From an uncultured Alphaproteobacteria bacterium (GTDB taxonomy: Bacteria; Pseudomonadota; Alphaproteobacteria; Micavibrionales; CSBR16-224), in the NCBI GenBank assembly GCA_950054485.1, contig CATLPD010000001.1, forward strand, positions 248,001 to 312,000: DNA of 64,000 nt. Direction: 5' to 3'. The position numbers were made by a program, and so were the translations under genes. Positions 25,638-34,499 of the stretch are shown piece by piece; positions within the stretch are counted from its first letter, which is position 1; every line of letters starts with the position of its first letter. Below the pieces are notes generated by a model. The model was not told where the DNA came from. It made no database searches and saw nothing but the letters and a program-made list of their open reading frames with translations.

Positions 25638-28622
25638 ATGGGCATTCTAGAATCACTTTTTAAACCAATGGTCATGGCGATGCGCCAACCCGTTGAATCG
25701 TTTATTCGCCTTGAAACGGCTGATAGCGATACGACGATCGTTGCAGAAGACGGATCGCTGATCACCTATATCAAGGTTGAAGGTGCACGCCAGATTATCG
25801 GTCAGGAAGAATATAAACATATAATCGAACAGGCTGTTGTTAAAATCGGCGCCCGTTTTGACCGTCCGGGTCATGCTTTACAGGTCTATTTCACCCGCAA
25901 CCCCGAACGCATCCACGAGGAGCTCCGCGCCCTGCTGCGCCCGAACCAGCTTTCGGCCAAGAATACAGGCCTTGAAATTGACGATATTTTTGATGAACGT
26001 GCGCGCCATTTGGCGAATTACCTGTCATGGGAAGAAATTTATCTGGTTGCCTGGACACGTCCGTCGGTCCTCAGCAAAACGGAAATGAAACGCGAGGCAG
26101 AACTGAGCCGCAAAAAGAAGTGGGTTAAGGCCAGTGATGCGCAAAATCCGATGATTGTCTTTGACGGGCTGCGTAACCGACATGACAGTTTTGTGAATGG
26201 TTTGTCCTCTGCCTTCAAGGAACTTGGCATCCAGAACAAAATCATGGAAGTCCATGACGCCCTGTTCGCTGTCCGTACAAATCTGTTACAGACCGGTGTT
26301 AACAGCCGCTGGCGCGCTTGCCTTCCCGGGGATCCGTTGCCGCCGCGCGCACCTGAAAGCATGACAGACATGTCAGATATTTTATGGCCGCCGCTGCGCC
26401 GCCAGATATCAACAACATCTGCACGCGTGATTAATGATCGCGTCGTTGAATTTGGCCAATATATTTGGGCCGGTATTGATATGACTTTGGCCCCGATGGA
26501 GCCGATGCCCTTCCCGAAATTATTAAGCCGTCTTTTGGAAACCAAAATCCCCTTCCGTATTTCATATCTGATCGAGGGCGGCGGTGTACAAGGTGCCAGT
26601 ATGCGCAGTTTTATCGCATCGCTGATGGCTGTAACCAACGCGGAAAACCGCCAGATTAAAGATGCCCTTGATGCGCTTGCTGAAATTTCACGCAGCGAGC
26701 CTGTTGTTAAACTGCGTATTTCATTTGCGACCTGGGCCCCGAAAGGAAACATGAACCTTTTGGAAGAACGGATTTCAACACTGATTCAGGCCGCAGAAAG
26801 CTGGGGCTATTGTCAGGTTTCCCAATTATCCGGCGATCCGCTGGATTGTGTGATGTCTTCTGCGATGGGAATTGCCTGTGCATCAACCGCACCGTCTGCC
26901 ATTGCACCACTGGCCGAGGTCATGAAACTGCTGCCGTGGCAGCGCGCATCAAGTCCCTTTGAAAAAGGCTCGATTATCTTTCGCACACCTGATGGGCGCG
27001 TTTGGCCATACCAGACAGGAACAAACCTGACGACAACATGGTTTGATCTGGTTTTTGCCCAGCCGGGTGGTGGTAAATCGGTTTTGATGAATACCTTGAA
27101 CCTCGGAACGATTTTAACCGCAGGTGTGTCGCGCCTGCCTTACATCGCCGTTATTGATATCGGTCCGTCATCTGCCGGTCTGATATCTTTGATTAAAGAT
27201 GCATTACCGCCATCGCGCCGTCACGAGGCCGTATCATACCGCCTGCAAATGACGCAGCAGTTCGCGATCAACCCGTTCGACACCAAACTGGGCCTGCGCC
27301 GCCCCTTGGCAGACGAGCGCAGTTATCTGATCGAACTTTTAACACTTCTATGTACTCCAGCCGGTAAAAGCGAACCGTATGACGGTATTTCGCAGCTGGC
27401 CGGTATGGTGATTGACGAGATTTATCGCTGGCGTGATGATAAAACATCAAATGCCGAACCGCGTCCTTATTTGAAACGCATTGACCCCGAAGTTGATGCC
27501 GCGATGGCCGATGAAAATATCACCCTGCCGGAGGAGCCCTATTGGTGGGATGTTGTTGATGCGCTTTATGATGCAGGACGCACTTACGAGGCATCTTTGG
27601 CACAGCGCCACGCCGTTCCAACATTGGGCGATACTGTTGCGGCGGCCCGTCGCCCACAAATTCGCAACCTTTTAGAAGAAACACAGGTCGCCGGATCATC
27701 CGAAAGCGTCATTCACGCCTTTGAACGCATGATTACATCCGCCGTCCGCGAATTCCCGATCCTGTCATCTGTGACAAAATTCTCGCTGGCCGGTAACCGC
27801 GTATCATCTTTGGATCTGGCCGATGTCTGCCCACAGGGCGACGAGACGGCTGATCGTCAAACATCCATCATGTATATGTTGGCGCGCCACGCGCTGATCA
27901 CCGACTGGTGGCTTAATCAGGAGGCGCTGGCCGCCATGCCTGAAAAATACCGCCCGTTCCATCAGGAAAAACTGCGTGATTTGGCCGAAACACCCAAGCG
28001 TCTGTGCTTTGACGAATTCCACAGAACATCAGGGTCAAAAGCGGTACGGTCCCAGTTGATCCGCGATGTCCGCGAGGGACGTAAACGCGGCATTCAGATC
28101 GTTCTGGCATCGCAACTGCTGGACGATTTTGATGATGATATGGTTGATCTGGCCACAGGGGTCTGGGTCATGGGTGCGGCCGTGTCCGACCGTTCGGTTG
28201 ACAATGCGCGCGAACGTTTCGGCCTGTCTGACACGGCGCGTTGGATTATGCGTAACCGTTTGACAGGTCCGCGTTCCAGCGGGGGTCCGTGTCTGCTGGT
28301 TTTGGGTACGACCGAGGGTAAATACGAACAGCATCTGATCAATACGCTTGGCCCGATCGAGCTGTGGGCTTTCTCGACATCATCCGAAGATGTTGCCATC
28401 AGAAACCGTTTATATGCCCGCATCGGCGCGCAACAAGCCCGCCGTCTTTTGGCTGCGAACTTCCCCGGGGGTTCGGCACGAACCGAAATTCGCCGCCGTG
28501 TCAACGAATTGGCCGATGCCGGCAAAACCGAAGAAGCCGGCGTGGGTAACGTTATTGATAAGATCGTCAGTGAAATGGTCGCATCGACCAAGGTCCGCCT
28601 GGAAGATCTGGACGGCGAATAA
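25638..28622 (+). CDS. dotO: Type IVB secretion ATPase DotO/IcmB
   Basis: 994 residues, VirB4-like ATPase that energises Dot/Icm assembly or transport at the cytoplasmic face. Walker A is AQPGGGKSVL (about residue 475) and Walker B is LCFDEFHR (about 788), followed by the sensor region IQIVLASQLLDDFDDDMVDL and a GVWVMG strand. The N-terminal half (about residues 1-450) is the DotO-specific region. Length is close to that of the Legionella protein. It is the last gene of the block; no terminator is obvious after it. Confidence 0.96.
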   Translation: MGILESLFKPMVMAMRQPVESFIRLETADSDTTIVAEDGSLITYIKVEGARQIIGQEEYKHIIEQAVVKIGARFDRPGHALQVYFTRNPERIHEELRALLRPNQLSAKNTGLEIDDIFDERARHLANYLSWEEIYLVAWTRPSVLSKTEMKREAELSRKKKWVKASDAQNPMIVFDGLRNRHDSFVNGLSSAFKELGIQNKIMEVHDALFAVRTNLLQTGVNSRWRACLPGDPLPPRAPESMTDMSDILWPPLRRQISTTSARVINDRVVEFGQYIWAGIDMTLAPMEPMPFPKLLSRLLETKIPFRISYLIEGGGVQGASMRSFIASLMAVTNAENRQIKDALDALAEISRSEPVVKLRISFATWAPKGNMNLLEERISTLIQAAESWGYCQVSQLSGDPLDCVMSSAMGIACASTAPSAIAPLAEVMKLLPWQRASSPFEKGSIIFRTPDGRVWPYQTGTNLTTTWFDLVFAQPGGGKSVLMNTLNLGTILTAGVSRLPYIAVIDIGPSSAGLISLIKDALPPSRRHEAVSYRLQMTQQFAINPFDTKLGLRRPLADERSYLIELLTLLCTPAGKSEPYDGISQLAGMVIDEIYRWRDDKTSNAEPRPYLKRIDPEVDAAMADENITLPEEPYWWDVVDALYDAGRTYEASLAQRHAVPTLGDTVAAARRPQIRNLLEETQVAGSSESVIHAFERMITSAVREFPILSSVTKFSLAGNRVSSLDLADVCPQGDETADRQTSIMYMLARHALITDWWLNQEALAAMPEKYRPFHQEKLRDLAETPKRLCFDEFHRTSGSKAVRSQLIRDVREGRKRGIQIVLASQLLDDFDDDMVDLATGVWVMGAAVSDRSVDNARERFGLSDTARWIMRNRLTGPRSSGGPCLLVLGTTEGKYEQHLINTLGPIELWAFSTSSEDVAIRNRLYARIGAQQARRLLAANFPGGSARTEIRRRVNELADAGKTEEAGVGNVIDKIVSEMVASTKVRLEDLDGE

Positions 28623-28712
28623 ACGGAACCTCTTTATCGATATAAATGTTTACTATTTATTCAGAATTATTTCATATTCTGAGAATAGAGGAATGTGTCA
28701 GGAGCCATCAAA

Positions 28713-28820
28713 ATGCCATATGCATATAAAAATCTAACATCACAGTTTCAATCTGTCGTTATCAACGAAAAAGGCTATAAGGTAGTCATGCCTTTGTTCA
28801 TGCCCACGATGCGCAGCTGA
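28713..28820 (+). CDS. Possible 35-residue small protein
   Basis: ATG to TGA, encoding a 35-residue basic/hydrophobic peptide (begins MPYAYKNLTSQF, ends MPLFMPTMRS). AGGAG lies 8 bases before the ATG. The leader shares the 13-mer TGTCAGGAGCCAT with the leader of the unknown gene at 5219-6115. It sits alone in the 300-base gap between dotO and hslV. It may be a real small gene or the fragment of a lost one; codon evidence is too little to decide. Confidence 0.4.
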   Translation: MPYAYKNLTSQFQSVVINEKGYKVVMPLFMPTMRS

Positions 28821-28922
28821 TTTGCGGGCTGTTGATAAAGGAATTTTTTCCCGAAAAACCTTGATTTTTCGACCATAACACGACATATCTTGTGTATATT
28901 TATTTAAAAGATAGGCACAGAT

Positions 28923-29516
28923 ATGCAGCATAACAATCCATATGATATGAAACCGGGGCAAAGCCCCTATGGCAACTGGTGCGGAACCACGATTATTTCG
29001 GTCCGCAAAGGTGACGAAGTGATCATCGCCGGCGACGGGCAGGTCTCATTCGGTAACACTGTCATGAAATCAAATGCGCGCAAAGTGCGCCGCCTGGGTG
29101 ATGGTAGCGTCATTGCAGGTTTTGCGGGCGCGACAGCTGATGCCTTTACCCTTTTGGAACGCCTGGAGGCGAAACTGGAAGCCCATCCAAAACAACTGGT
29201 GCGCGCCTGTGTCGAACTGGCGAAAGACTGGCGCACTGATAAATATTTGCGCCGTTTGGAGGCCATGATGGCGGTCTGTGACAAAGATACATCTTTGATC
29301 TTATCTGGAACAGGCGACGTCGTTGAACCCGAAAAGGGCTTGATCGCGATTGGTTCAGGCGGGCTTTATGCCTTGTCAGCCGCCCGCGCGCTGATTGATA
29401 ACGATGACATGTCGGCCGAAGACATCGCCCGTAAAGCGATGAAGATTGCCGCGGACATCTGTGTATTTACAAATGATAATCTGATAGTGGAAAAAATTAA
29501 TGTCAAAAGTGAGTAA
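28923..29516 (+). CDS. hslV: ATP-dependent protease subunit HslV (ClpQ)
   Basis: Proteasome-like threonine peptidase. The catalytic Thr is in [20 protein letters not shown], 22 residues from the start, so a 21-residue propeptide must be removed, as in other alphaproteobacterial HslV. Also seen are GNARKVRRL-type sequence ([10 protein letters not shown]) and [16 protein letters not shown]. 197 residues. Its end overlaps the hslU start by 17 bases. Confidence 0.97.
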   Translation: MQHNNPYDMKPGQSPYGNWCGTTIISVRKGDEVIIAGDGQVSFGNTVMKSNARKVRRLGDGSVIAGFAGATADAFTLLERLEAKLEAHPKQLVRACVELAKDWRTDKYLRRLEAMMAVCDKDTSLILSGTGDVVEPEKGLIAIGSGGLYALSAARALIDNDDMSAEDIARKAMKIAADICVFTNDNLIVEKINVKSE

Positions 29517-30861
29517 ACTGGAAGCGGCTGAAACCTGCCGCAACGATAAATCATCTTTCACCCCGCGCGAGATCGTGTCCGAACTGGACCGTTTTATCAT
29601 AGGTCAGAAAGATGCGAAACGCGCGGTCGCCATTGCCCTTCGCAACCGCTGGCGCCGCCAGCAGCTGGAAGACCAGATGCGCGAAGAAGTCTTGCCGAAA
29701 AACATTTTAATGATCGGCCCGACAGGTGTTGGTAAAACCGAAATTTCACGCCGTCTGGCCAAATTGGCCGAGGCGCCATTCATCAAGGTCGAAGCCACAA
29801 AATTCACCGAAATCGGTTATGTGGGACGCGATGTGGAATCGATCATCCGCGATCTGATGGATGTTGCGATCAATATGACCCGCGAACAAATGCGTAAATC
29901 TGTCGAGGCCCAGGCCGAATTGAACGCCGAAAACCGCGTTCTGGATGCCTTGGTCGGCCCTGCTGCCAGCGAGACCACACGCGAATCTTTTCGCAAAAAA
30001 TTACGTGCTGGCGAACTGGATGACAAAGATATTGAAATTGCCGTCGCCGAAAAAGGAAACAGCGGCATGCCGACATTCGACATCCCGGGCATGCCGGGCG
30101 CGCAGATGGGCATGATTAATATTGGCGACATGCTTGGCGATGCCCTTGGCGGTAAAAAGAAAACCAAAAAAATGAAAGTTTCGGATTCATACGAAATCCT
30201 GCTCGAGGAAGAAGCCGACAAACTGCTGGATCAGGATAAAATCATATCCTGCGCCAAAGATTCCGTTGAAAATAACGGCATCGTCTTTCTGGATGAAATT
30301 GACAAGATTGCGAAAAACAACAGCCAGCGCGGCGGCGATGTCAGCCGTGAAGGTGTGCAGCGCGACTTGCTGCCTTTGATCGAAGGATCAAACGTGCCGA
30401 CCAAACACGGCATGATTAAAACCGATCATATTCTGTTTATTGCATCTGGGGCATTTCACTATGCGAAGCCATCAGACCTGTTGCCTGAATTGCAGGGCCG
30501 TCTGCCAATCCGCGTTGAACTCAGCGCCCTGACCGAGGATGATTTCCGCCGCATCTTAACCGAGCCTGAATTCAGTCTGATTAAACAGTACAAGGCCCTG
30601 CTGGATACCGAGGGCGTGACCCTTGATTTCACCGATGATGCGATTGATGAACTTGCGAAACTGACCGTTGAAATCAACACAAACGTTGAAAATATCGGTG
30701 CCCGCCGTTTGCATACGGTGCTGGAGAGATTGCTGGATGATATCAGCTTTACCGCAACGGACCGCAGCGGCGAGACGATTAAAATCGATGCCAAAATGGT
30801 GCGCGAGACAATCGATTCCGCCATTGCCGGCGATCAGGATCTGTCGAAGTTTATCTTGTAA
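29500..30861 (+). CDS. hslU: ATP-dependent protease ATPase subunit HslU (ClpY)
   Basis: AAA+ unfoldase that feeds HslV, 453 residues. Walker [11 protein letters not shown] (about residue 73), the pore-loop GYVGRD, Walker [12 protein letters not shown] (about 260), a variable I-domain in between, and the C-terminal tail DLSKFIL that docks into HslV. The ATG at 29500 lies inside the end of hslV. The stop overlaps the next start (TAATG). Confidence 0.98.
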   Translation: MSKVSKLEAAETCRNDKSSFTPREIVSELDRFIIGQKDAKRAVAIALRNRWRRQQLEDQMREEVLPKNILMIGPTGVGKTEISRRLAKLAEAPFIKVEATKFTEIGYVGRDVESIIRDLMDVAINMTREQMRKSVEAQAELNAENRVLDALVGPAASETTRESFRKKLRAGELDDKDIEIAVAEKGNSGMPTFDIPGMPGAQMGMINIGDMLGDALGGKKKTKKMKVSDSYEILLEEEADKLLDQDKIISCAKDSVENNGIVFLDEIDKIAKNNSQRGGDVSREGVQRDLLPLIEGSNVPTKHGMIKTDHILFIASGAFHYAKPSDLLPELQGRLPIRVELSALTEDDFRRILTEPEFSLIKQYKALLDTEGVTLDFTDDAIDELAKLTVEINTNVENIGARRLHTVLERLLDDISFTATDRSGETIKIDAKMVRETIDSAIAGDQDLSKFIL

Positions 30862-31316
30862 TGAAAATTGAATTTCTTGCCGACCACCCCCAATTTATAC
30901 CGGTTCTGGCGAAATGGTATTTTGATGAATGGGGCCATGCGTTTGCCCATAATTCAGTTCAGAAAACCATCGACAGCATTTCTGGAAAACTCAATAAGAA
31001 CAAAGCCCCACTATATTTAATCGCGACAGATGAAAATCAGGTGGTCGGGGCCATTCAGATTAAAACCAAAGCGCCTGATGATTACTGGCTGGAAGCTGTA
31101 TATGTTCCTATAGGCAATCGTCATAAAGGTATTGCCAAAAACCTATGCCTTCAAGCCCTGGAAGTTGCTAGGTCTTTTAACGCAAAAGAATTGAAACTGG
31201 AAACAGCGGCCATCGAAACAGGCGGGCTGTATCAACAGATCGGCTGGAAGCCGATAAAGAAATATCAAAAAGACGGGCGTGATTTGCTTTTAATGACCTA
31301 TCCTTTAAAAGCCTGA
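30861..31316 (+). CDS. GNAT-family N-acetyltransferase
   Basis: 151 residues. The acetyl-CoA binding region is visible as LEAVYVPIGNRHKGIAKNLC (R/Q-x-x-G-x-A/G pattern RHKGIA), followed by ELKLETAAIETGGLYQQIGW, the typical beta5-alpha4 end with Y-x-x-x-G-W/F. The substrate cannot be inferred. The ATG overlaps the hslU stop, so it is the third gene of the hslVU operon. Confidence 0.88.
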   Translation: MKIEFLADHPQFIPVLAKWYFDEWGHAFAHNSVQKTIDSISGKLNKNKAPLYLIATDENQVVGAIQIKTKAPDDYWLEAVYVPIGNRHKGIAKNLCLQALEVARSFNAKELKLETAAIETGGLYQQIGWKPIKKYQKDGRDLLLMTYPLKA

Positions 31317-31394
31317 TTAAAACCGCCTGAGAGGTTTCTTATTATTCACAGGACGGCTGAGCCTATCGACCAATGACGCATGGGACTTTTTGTT
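31317..31394 (-). pseudogene. Remnant of the KKPLKR-tail family (C-terminal end only)
   Basis: On the minus strand the last 25 codons before a TAA at 31317-31319 end in NNKKPLRRF, almost the same as the end of the adjacent full gene (RTKKPLKRF). Upstream the frame is closed by a TGA at 31395-31397, and no more of the family is recognisable. It is best read as the left-over 3' end of a further tandem copy. Confidence 0.6.
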
Positions 31395-31428
31395 TCATGC
31401 TGTTTAAGGAATTCAAAATCATCCTTTC

Positions 31429-32043
31429 TTAAAACCGTTTTAGGGGCTTTTTTGTGCGTTCGAAGCCATTCAGAGCCTGAAGCGTTTTTTGATAAGACTG
31501 TTTGTCTTCAAGCGACGTGTCTTTTTCCGGCTGTGGCGCATTTTTATTTTCTCTGTAATCTAAAATCATGCCGTATGTAATTTCCGGCAAGATAAAGTCG
31601 TCACGACGACGGTCGGCTATTTCCTCAGATTGGGGCACGCTTTCATCCAGACACAACACACAGACGATATTTTTAACCCAATAGTTACTGGGCAACCATG
31701 GTGTTTCGATAACTTCCTTATGTTCGATCAGATCTTCTTCGTCAAAGATACTGTCCATTTCCCTGAACTTTTCAGGTTCAAGTGCAACCTCTTTCTCCGC
31801 GCCTGCCAGCAACGCCACGCTAAGCAGATAGTCTTCACAACGTTTTATCGCACCGGCACGCCCTTTGTTGAAATCGGTTATATCCAAATGCACCCTTGTT
31901 AAATTTGAAGATATTTCAGAGCCAAGCGGAAATACTTTTTTCAACTCGGTAAGGCAGCTCTTATCATTCACACCATATTTATCAAAGAATTTATAAAGGT
32001 CAAAATTCCCGGCGTTGAAAATCTGTTTCAAATCATCTGACAT
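31429..32043 (-). CDS. Unknown protein, KKPLKR-tail family, member 1
   Basis: 204 residues, not recognised. It shares with its four upstream neighbours an ordered set of blocks: LKKVFPLGSEI near residue 35, a central helix pair, NIVCVLCLD (VWALCL in others), ITYGMILDYR near 165, and TLQALNG...KKPLKRF at the C-terminus. No signal peptide, membrane helix or known catalytic motif. The frame runs up to 32160 into the neighbour, but the ATG at 32043 is 8 bases after the neighbour's stop and aligns with the starts of the other members. Confidence 0.8.
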   Translation of the reverse strand: MSDDLKQIFNAGNFDLYKFFDKYGVNDKSCLTELKKVFPLGSEISSNLTRVHLDITDFNKGRAGAIKRCEDYLLSVALLAGAEKEVALEPEKFREMDSIFDEEDLIEHKEVIETPWLPSNYWVKNIVCVLCLDESVPQSEEIADRRRDDFILPEITYGMILDYRENKNAPQPEKDTSLEDKQSYQKTLQALNGFERTKKPLKRF

Positions 32044-32051
32044 CGCGCACC

Positions 32052-32627
32052 TTAATTCCGCCGCAGGGGCTTTTTGTTTCCGGCGATTTGTTTCAACGCA
32101 TCCGTCGTCCTGCGATAGGCGTTCTTGTGATCTATCTGCCAAGATATATTCCGGCTGCAATAATCCAGAACCTCACCATAGGATATACAGGGCATAAATG
32201 TTTCCTGCCTGTTATCCGCAGCGAATTCCAGCATCTTGGCCGCTGCCTTGCCTTGCGAAAATATGGCTATTTTTGCATAGGAAACCAGGGTATCCGTAGG
32301 ATGCAAATTCGTTGTCTTGATAGTCCAGGCCATTTGCTTTAAACCCGTGACCGTATATTTCCCAAAGTAATCCGACCAATATTCCGGATCGCGCGTTGCC
32401 AGCTCTTTTTTTATACTGTCTATTATGATCAGGCTTTCAATATAGGTTTCATATCTTTTTTCCTTCAGGGCTTTAAAGGCCTCGTAAACTTTGATAACAC
32501 CTGATTTAATTTCCGTTTCCAGCGGAAAAATGCGTTTCAATTCCACAAGACCGTCGCGTGGCTCAGCCTTGTAACGATTGACAAAGCCTGCCGCATCAAA
32601 AGCTATCTGATTGAAATTATCGGGCAT
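32052..32627 (-). CDS. Unknown protein, KKPLKR-tail family, member 2
   Basis: 191 residues. Family blocks: LVELKRIFPLETEI (about 27-40), ESLIIIDSIKKEL, SYAKIAIFSQG, ISYGEVLDYC and ALKQIAGNKKPLRRN at the end. The block with VWALCL in other members is degenerate here. Gaps of 8 bases on both sides indicate one transcript for the tandem set. Confidence 0.8.
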   Translation of the reverse strand: MPDNFNQIAFDAAGFVNRYKAEPRDGLVELKRIFPLETEIKSGVIKVYEAFKALKEKRYETYIESLIIIDSIKKELATRDPEYWSDYFGKYTVTGLKQMAWTIKTTNLHPTDTLVSYAKIAIFSQGKAAAKMLEFAADNRQETFMPCISYGEVLDYCSRNISWQIDHKNAYRRTTDALKQIAGNKKPLRRN

Positions 32628-32635
32628 TGTTTTTC

Positions 32636-33220
32636 CTATTTCCGCTTCAGGGGTTTGTGTTTCTTTGTACTATCTTTCAAGGCTTTTGATGTTCTTTTAT
32701 ATGCCTCGGCATTCACTGCAAAATCACGTTCGGGGGAATACTTGCGCCGGCGGTAATCGGTTATCATACCGAATGTGATGCCGCGCAAAACTTCACGGTC
32801 GCTGTTTTGAAATGCATATTTCTCGGCCGCGGGGGCATGCTTCATGCCCAAGGCCCAGACAATATTGCGGATCGGCCAGACTTCCGGGCCAGTCATGGGC
32901 GTTTCGACGTGAATGAACCTTTCCAGCATATCCTCGATCGACATTTCACCGATATTTTTATACCAATTGGGTCTTTCGGCAATTCGTTTTTCTATGGCTT
33001 TAAAAATGGCTAGGCTGCCCATATAGCCCGCACACAAATCAAGGTCCGACTTCATGATGGTTTTAACCGCATCGGCAAAGGATGGGGTTGCATCAATGTC
33101 CAACGGAAAAATTTTCTGAAGCGCTTTTAAAGCGGCCGGATCATTACCGCGATATTTGTCTTCGAATTTTTTAAAATCAAAATTCTGTGCATTGAACTGT
33201 TTGGTGATCGGTTTTGTCAT
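32636..33220 (-). CDS. Unknown protein, KKPLKR-tail family, member 3
   Basis: 194 residues. Blocks: FNAQNFDFKKFEDKY at the start (compare FNAGNFDLYKFFDKY in member 1), ALQKIFPLDIDA, IRNIVWALGMKHAPAAEKYA, ITFGMITDYRRRKY and SKALKDSTKKHKPLKRK. Member 1 is its closest relative by the N-terminal block, suggesting a recent duplication between them. Confidence 0.8.
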   Translation of the reverse strand: MTKPITKQFNAQNFDFKKFEDKYRGNDPAALKALQKIFPLDIDATPSFADAVKTIMKSDLDLCAGYMGSLAIFKAIEKRIAERPNWYKNIGEMSIEDMLERFIHVETPMTGPEVWPIRNIVWALGMKHAPAAEKYAFQNSDREVLRGITFGMITDYRRRKYSPERDFAVNAEAYKRTSKALKDSTKKHKPLKRK

Positions 33221-33227
33221 GTTTCTG

Positions 33228-33845
33228 TCACACCCGCCTTAACGGTTTTTTCTTTGACACAAAACTGGTCAATGCCCGCACAACCAATTCATGCGCTTCT
33301 GTCTCACGCGTCTTCATCGCCGTTGCTTCAAGATTGTTTTTGATCTTTGCACGTCTATATTCCAGCACATCGCGAAAGGGAATGTTATGTGTTGCTCTCG
33401 TATTATCACTCTCAACCAAATTCGGGTGGTTTATAATATATCTCTCGACCACATCCAGATTATCCTGATATAGAGTAGTTGTCAGGCTGGGCACCAATGC
33501 ATTCGGTGTATCAAAATTCTTCATTTTGATCGTTACTTTGGTGACGGCATGAAAATTCATCTTATCCAAAGTTAAATCGTCAAATTTTGATTTCCATTCA
33601 TCATCCTCGGCCAGTTTTTCCAAAGCATCTAAAACCTTTAGCCCGTTAAGGTAGCTGCAATAGACATCATTACCCATCATTTTAAAAGTGCCATACGCTT
33701 TGTGAAGGGCCATGTTGATTTCGGATCCAATTGGGAAGATTCGTTTCAGATCTGAAAGACCGCTTTCGACATCGTGGTTCCAATCATTGCAAAACTGCGA
33801 TGCATCAAAAGTGGCACGTTCAAAATTCTGCGTTAATGATGACAT
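33228..33845 (-). CDS. Unknown protein, KKPLKR-tail family, member 4
   Basis: 205 residues, the most divergent of the five in its middle. Blocks retained: LSDLKRIFPIGSEIN (about 29-43), LNGLKVLDALEKL, NIPFRDVLEYRRAKI (equivalent to ITYGMxLDYRR) and VVRALTSFVSKKKPLRRV at the end. The VWALCL block is missing. It is separated from member 3 by 7 bases and from member 5 by 3. Confidence 0.78.
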   Translation of the reverse strand: MSSLTQNFERATFDASQFCNDWNHDVESGLSDLKRIFPIGSEINMALHKAYGTFKMMGNDVYCSYLNGLKVLDALEKLAEDDEWKSKFDDLTLDKMNFHAVTKVTIKMKNFDTPNALVPSLTTTLYQDNLDVVERYIINHPNLVESDNTRATHNIPFRDVLEYRRAKIKNNLEATAMKTRETEAHELVVRALTSFVSKKKPLRRV

Positions 33846-33848
33846 ATC

Positions 33849-34439
33849 TTACATCCCCCCGCGCTTTAAAGGGCGTTTTCTGGTATTGCTTTTCAGGGCT
33901 TGGGTAACAAAATGCAGTGCTTCGTTCTCCGCCGACAGGTCGACAGGTTCGGTAAATCTTTGGCGGCGATAATCCAGCATCATGCCATATGTCACGCCGG
34001 GCAATAAATTTTCTTTAAGTCTTGCCTTCGCAAATTCCTCGGCGTTTGGCGCGATATCAAGGCACAAGGCCCAAACAGCGATTTTCGCATATTCAAGATC
34101 CAAACTCAGCGGTGTTTTGACCGGCAACTCGTCCCGCAGCAGGTCTCTTTCATTATCAAAGTGGCGAAAGCCACTGAGGAAAGTCCCCATATGCTTTTCT
34201 ACAGAATCAATCAGAATGATGCTTTTCATGTAATTCGCACAATCTGTGAAACGGGCTTCATCCAAAGATTTCATGATATATATAAATTCATCCGTTACCG
34301 CGCTGTTCAAGGGAAAAAGATTTTGCACATGTTTTAGCGCAGCATATTGTGCCAAGCCCCCGCCGCTTTTTCTGTAACGGTCAAAGAAACGGTCCAGCGC
34401 CATCGGGCCAATATCTTTTCTATGATCGGGATAAGACAT
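33849..34439 (-). CDS. Unknown protein, KKPLKR-tail family, member 5
   Basis: 196 residues. Blocks: LKHVQNLFPLNSAV, MKSIILIDSVEKHM, EYAKIAVWALCLDIAPNAEE, VTYGMMLDYRRQRF and TQALKSNTRKRPLKRGGM; here the tail has three extra residues after KR. It is the first of the five in transcription order, 60 bases after the divergent member at 34500. Confidence 0.8.
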   Translation of the reverse strand: MSYPDHRKDIGPMALDRFFDRYRKSGGGLAQYAALKHVQNLFPLNSAVTDEFIYIMKSLDEARFTDCANYMKSIILIDSVEKHMGTFLSGFRHFDNERDLLRDELPVKTPLSLDLEYAKIAVWALCLDIAPNAEEFAKARLKENLLPGVTYGMMLDYRRQRFTEPVDLSAENEALHFVTQALKSNTRKRPLKRGGM

Positions 34440-34499
34440 ATTTTTTCCATTGTGATTTAATATAATGGATTAGCATAAGAGCTTGTATATGTCAATTAT

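Noticed and set aside
26039-26752. 237-residue frame antisense to dotO
   Set aside because: Lies fully inside dotO, with Arg/Ser-rich composition and no recognisable motif.
28740-28961. 73-residue minus-strand frame between dotO and hslV
   Set aside because: It overlaps the hslV start and the better-supported 28713 frame, and has no ribosome site.
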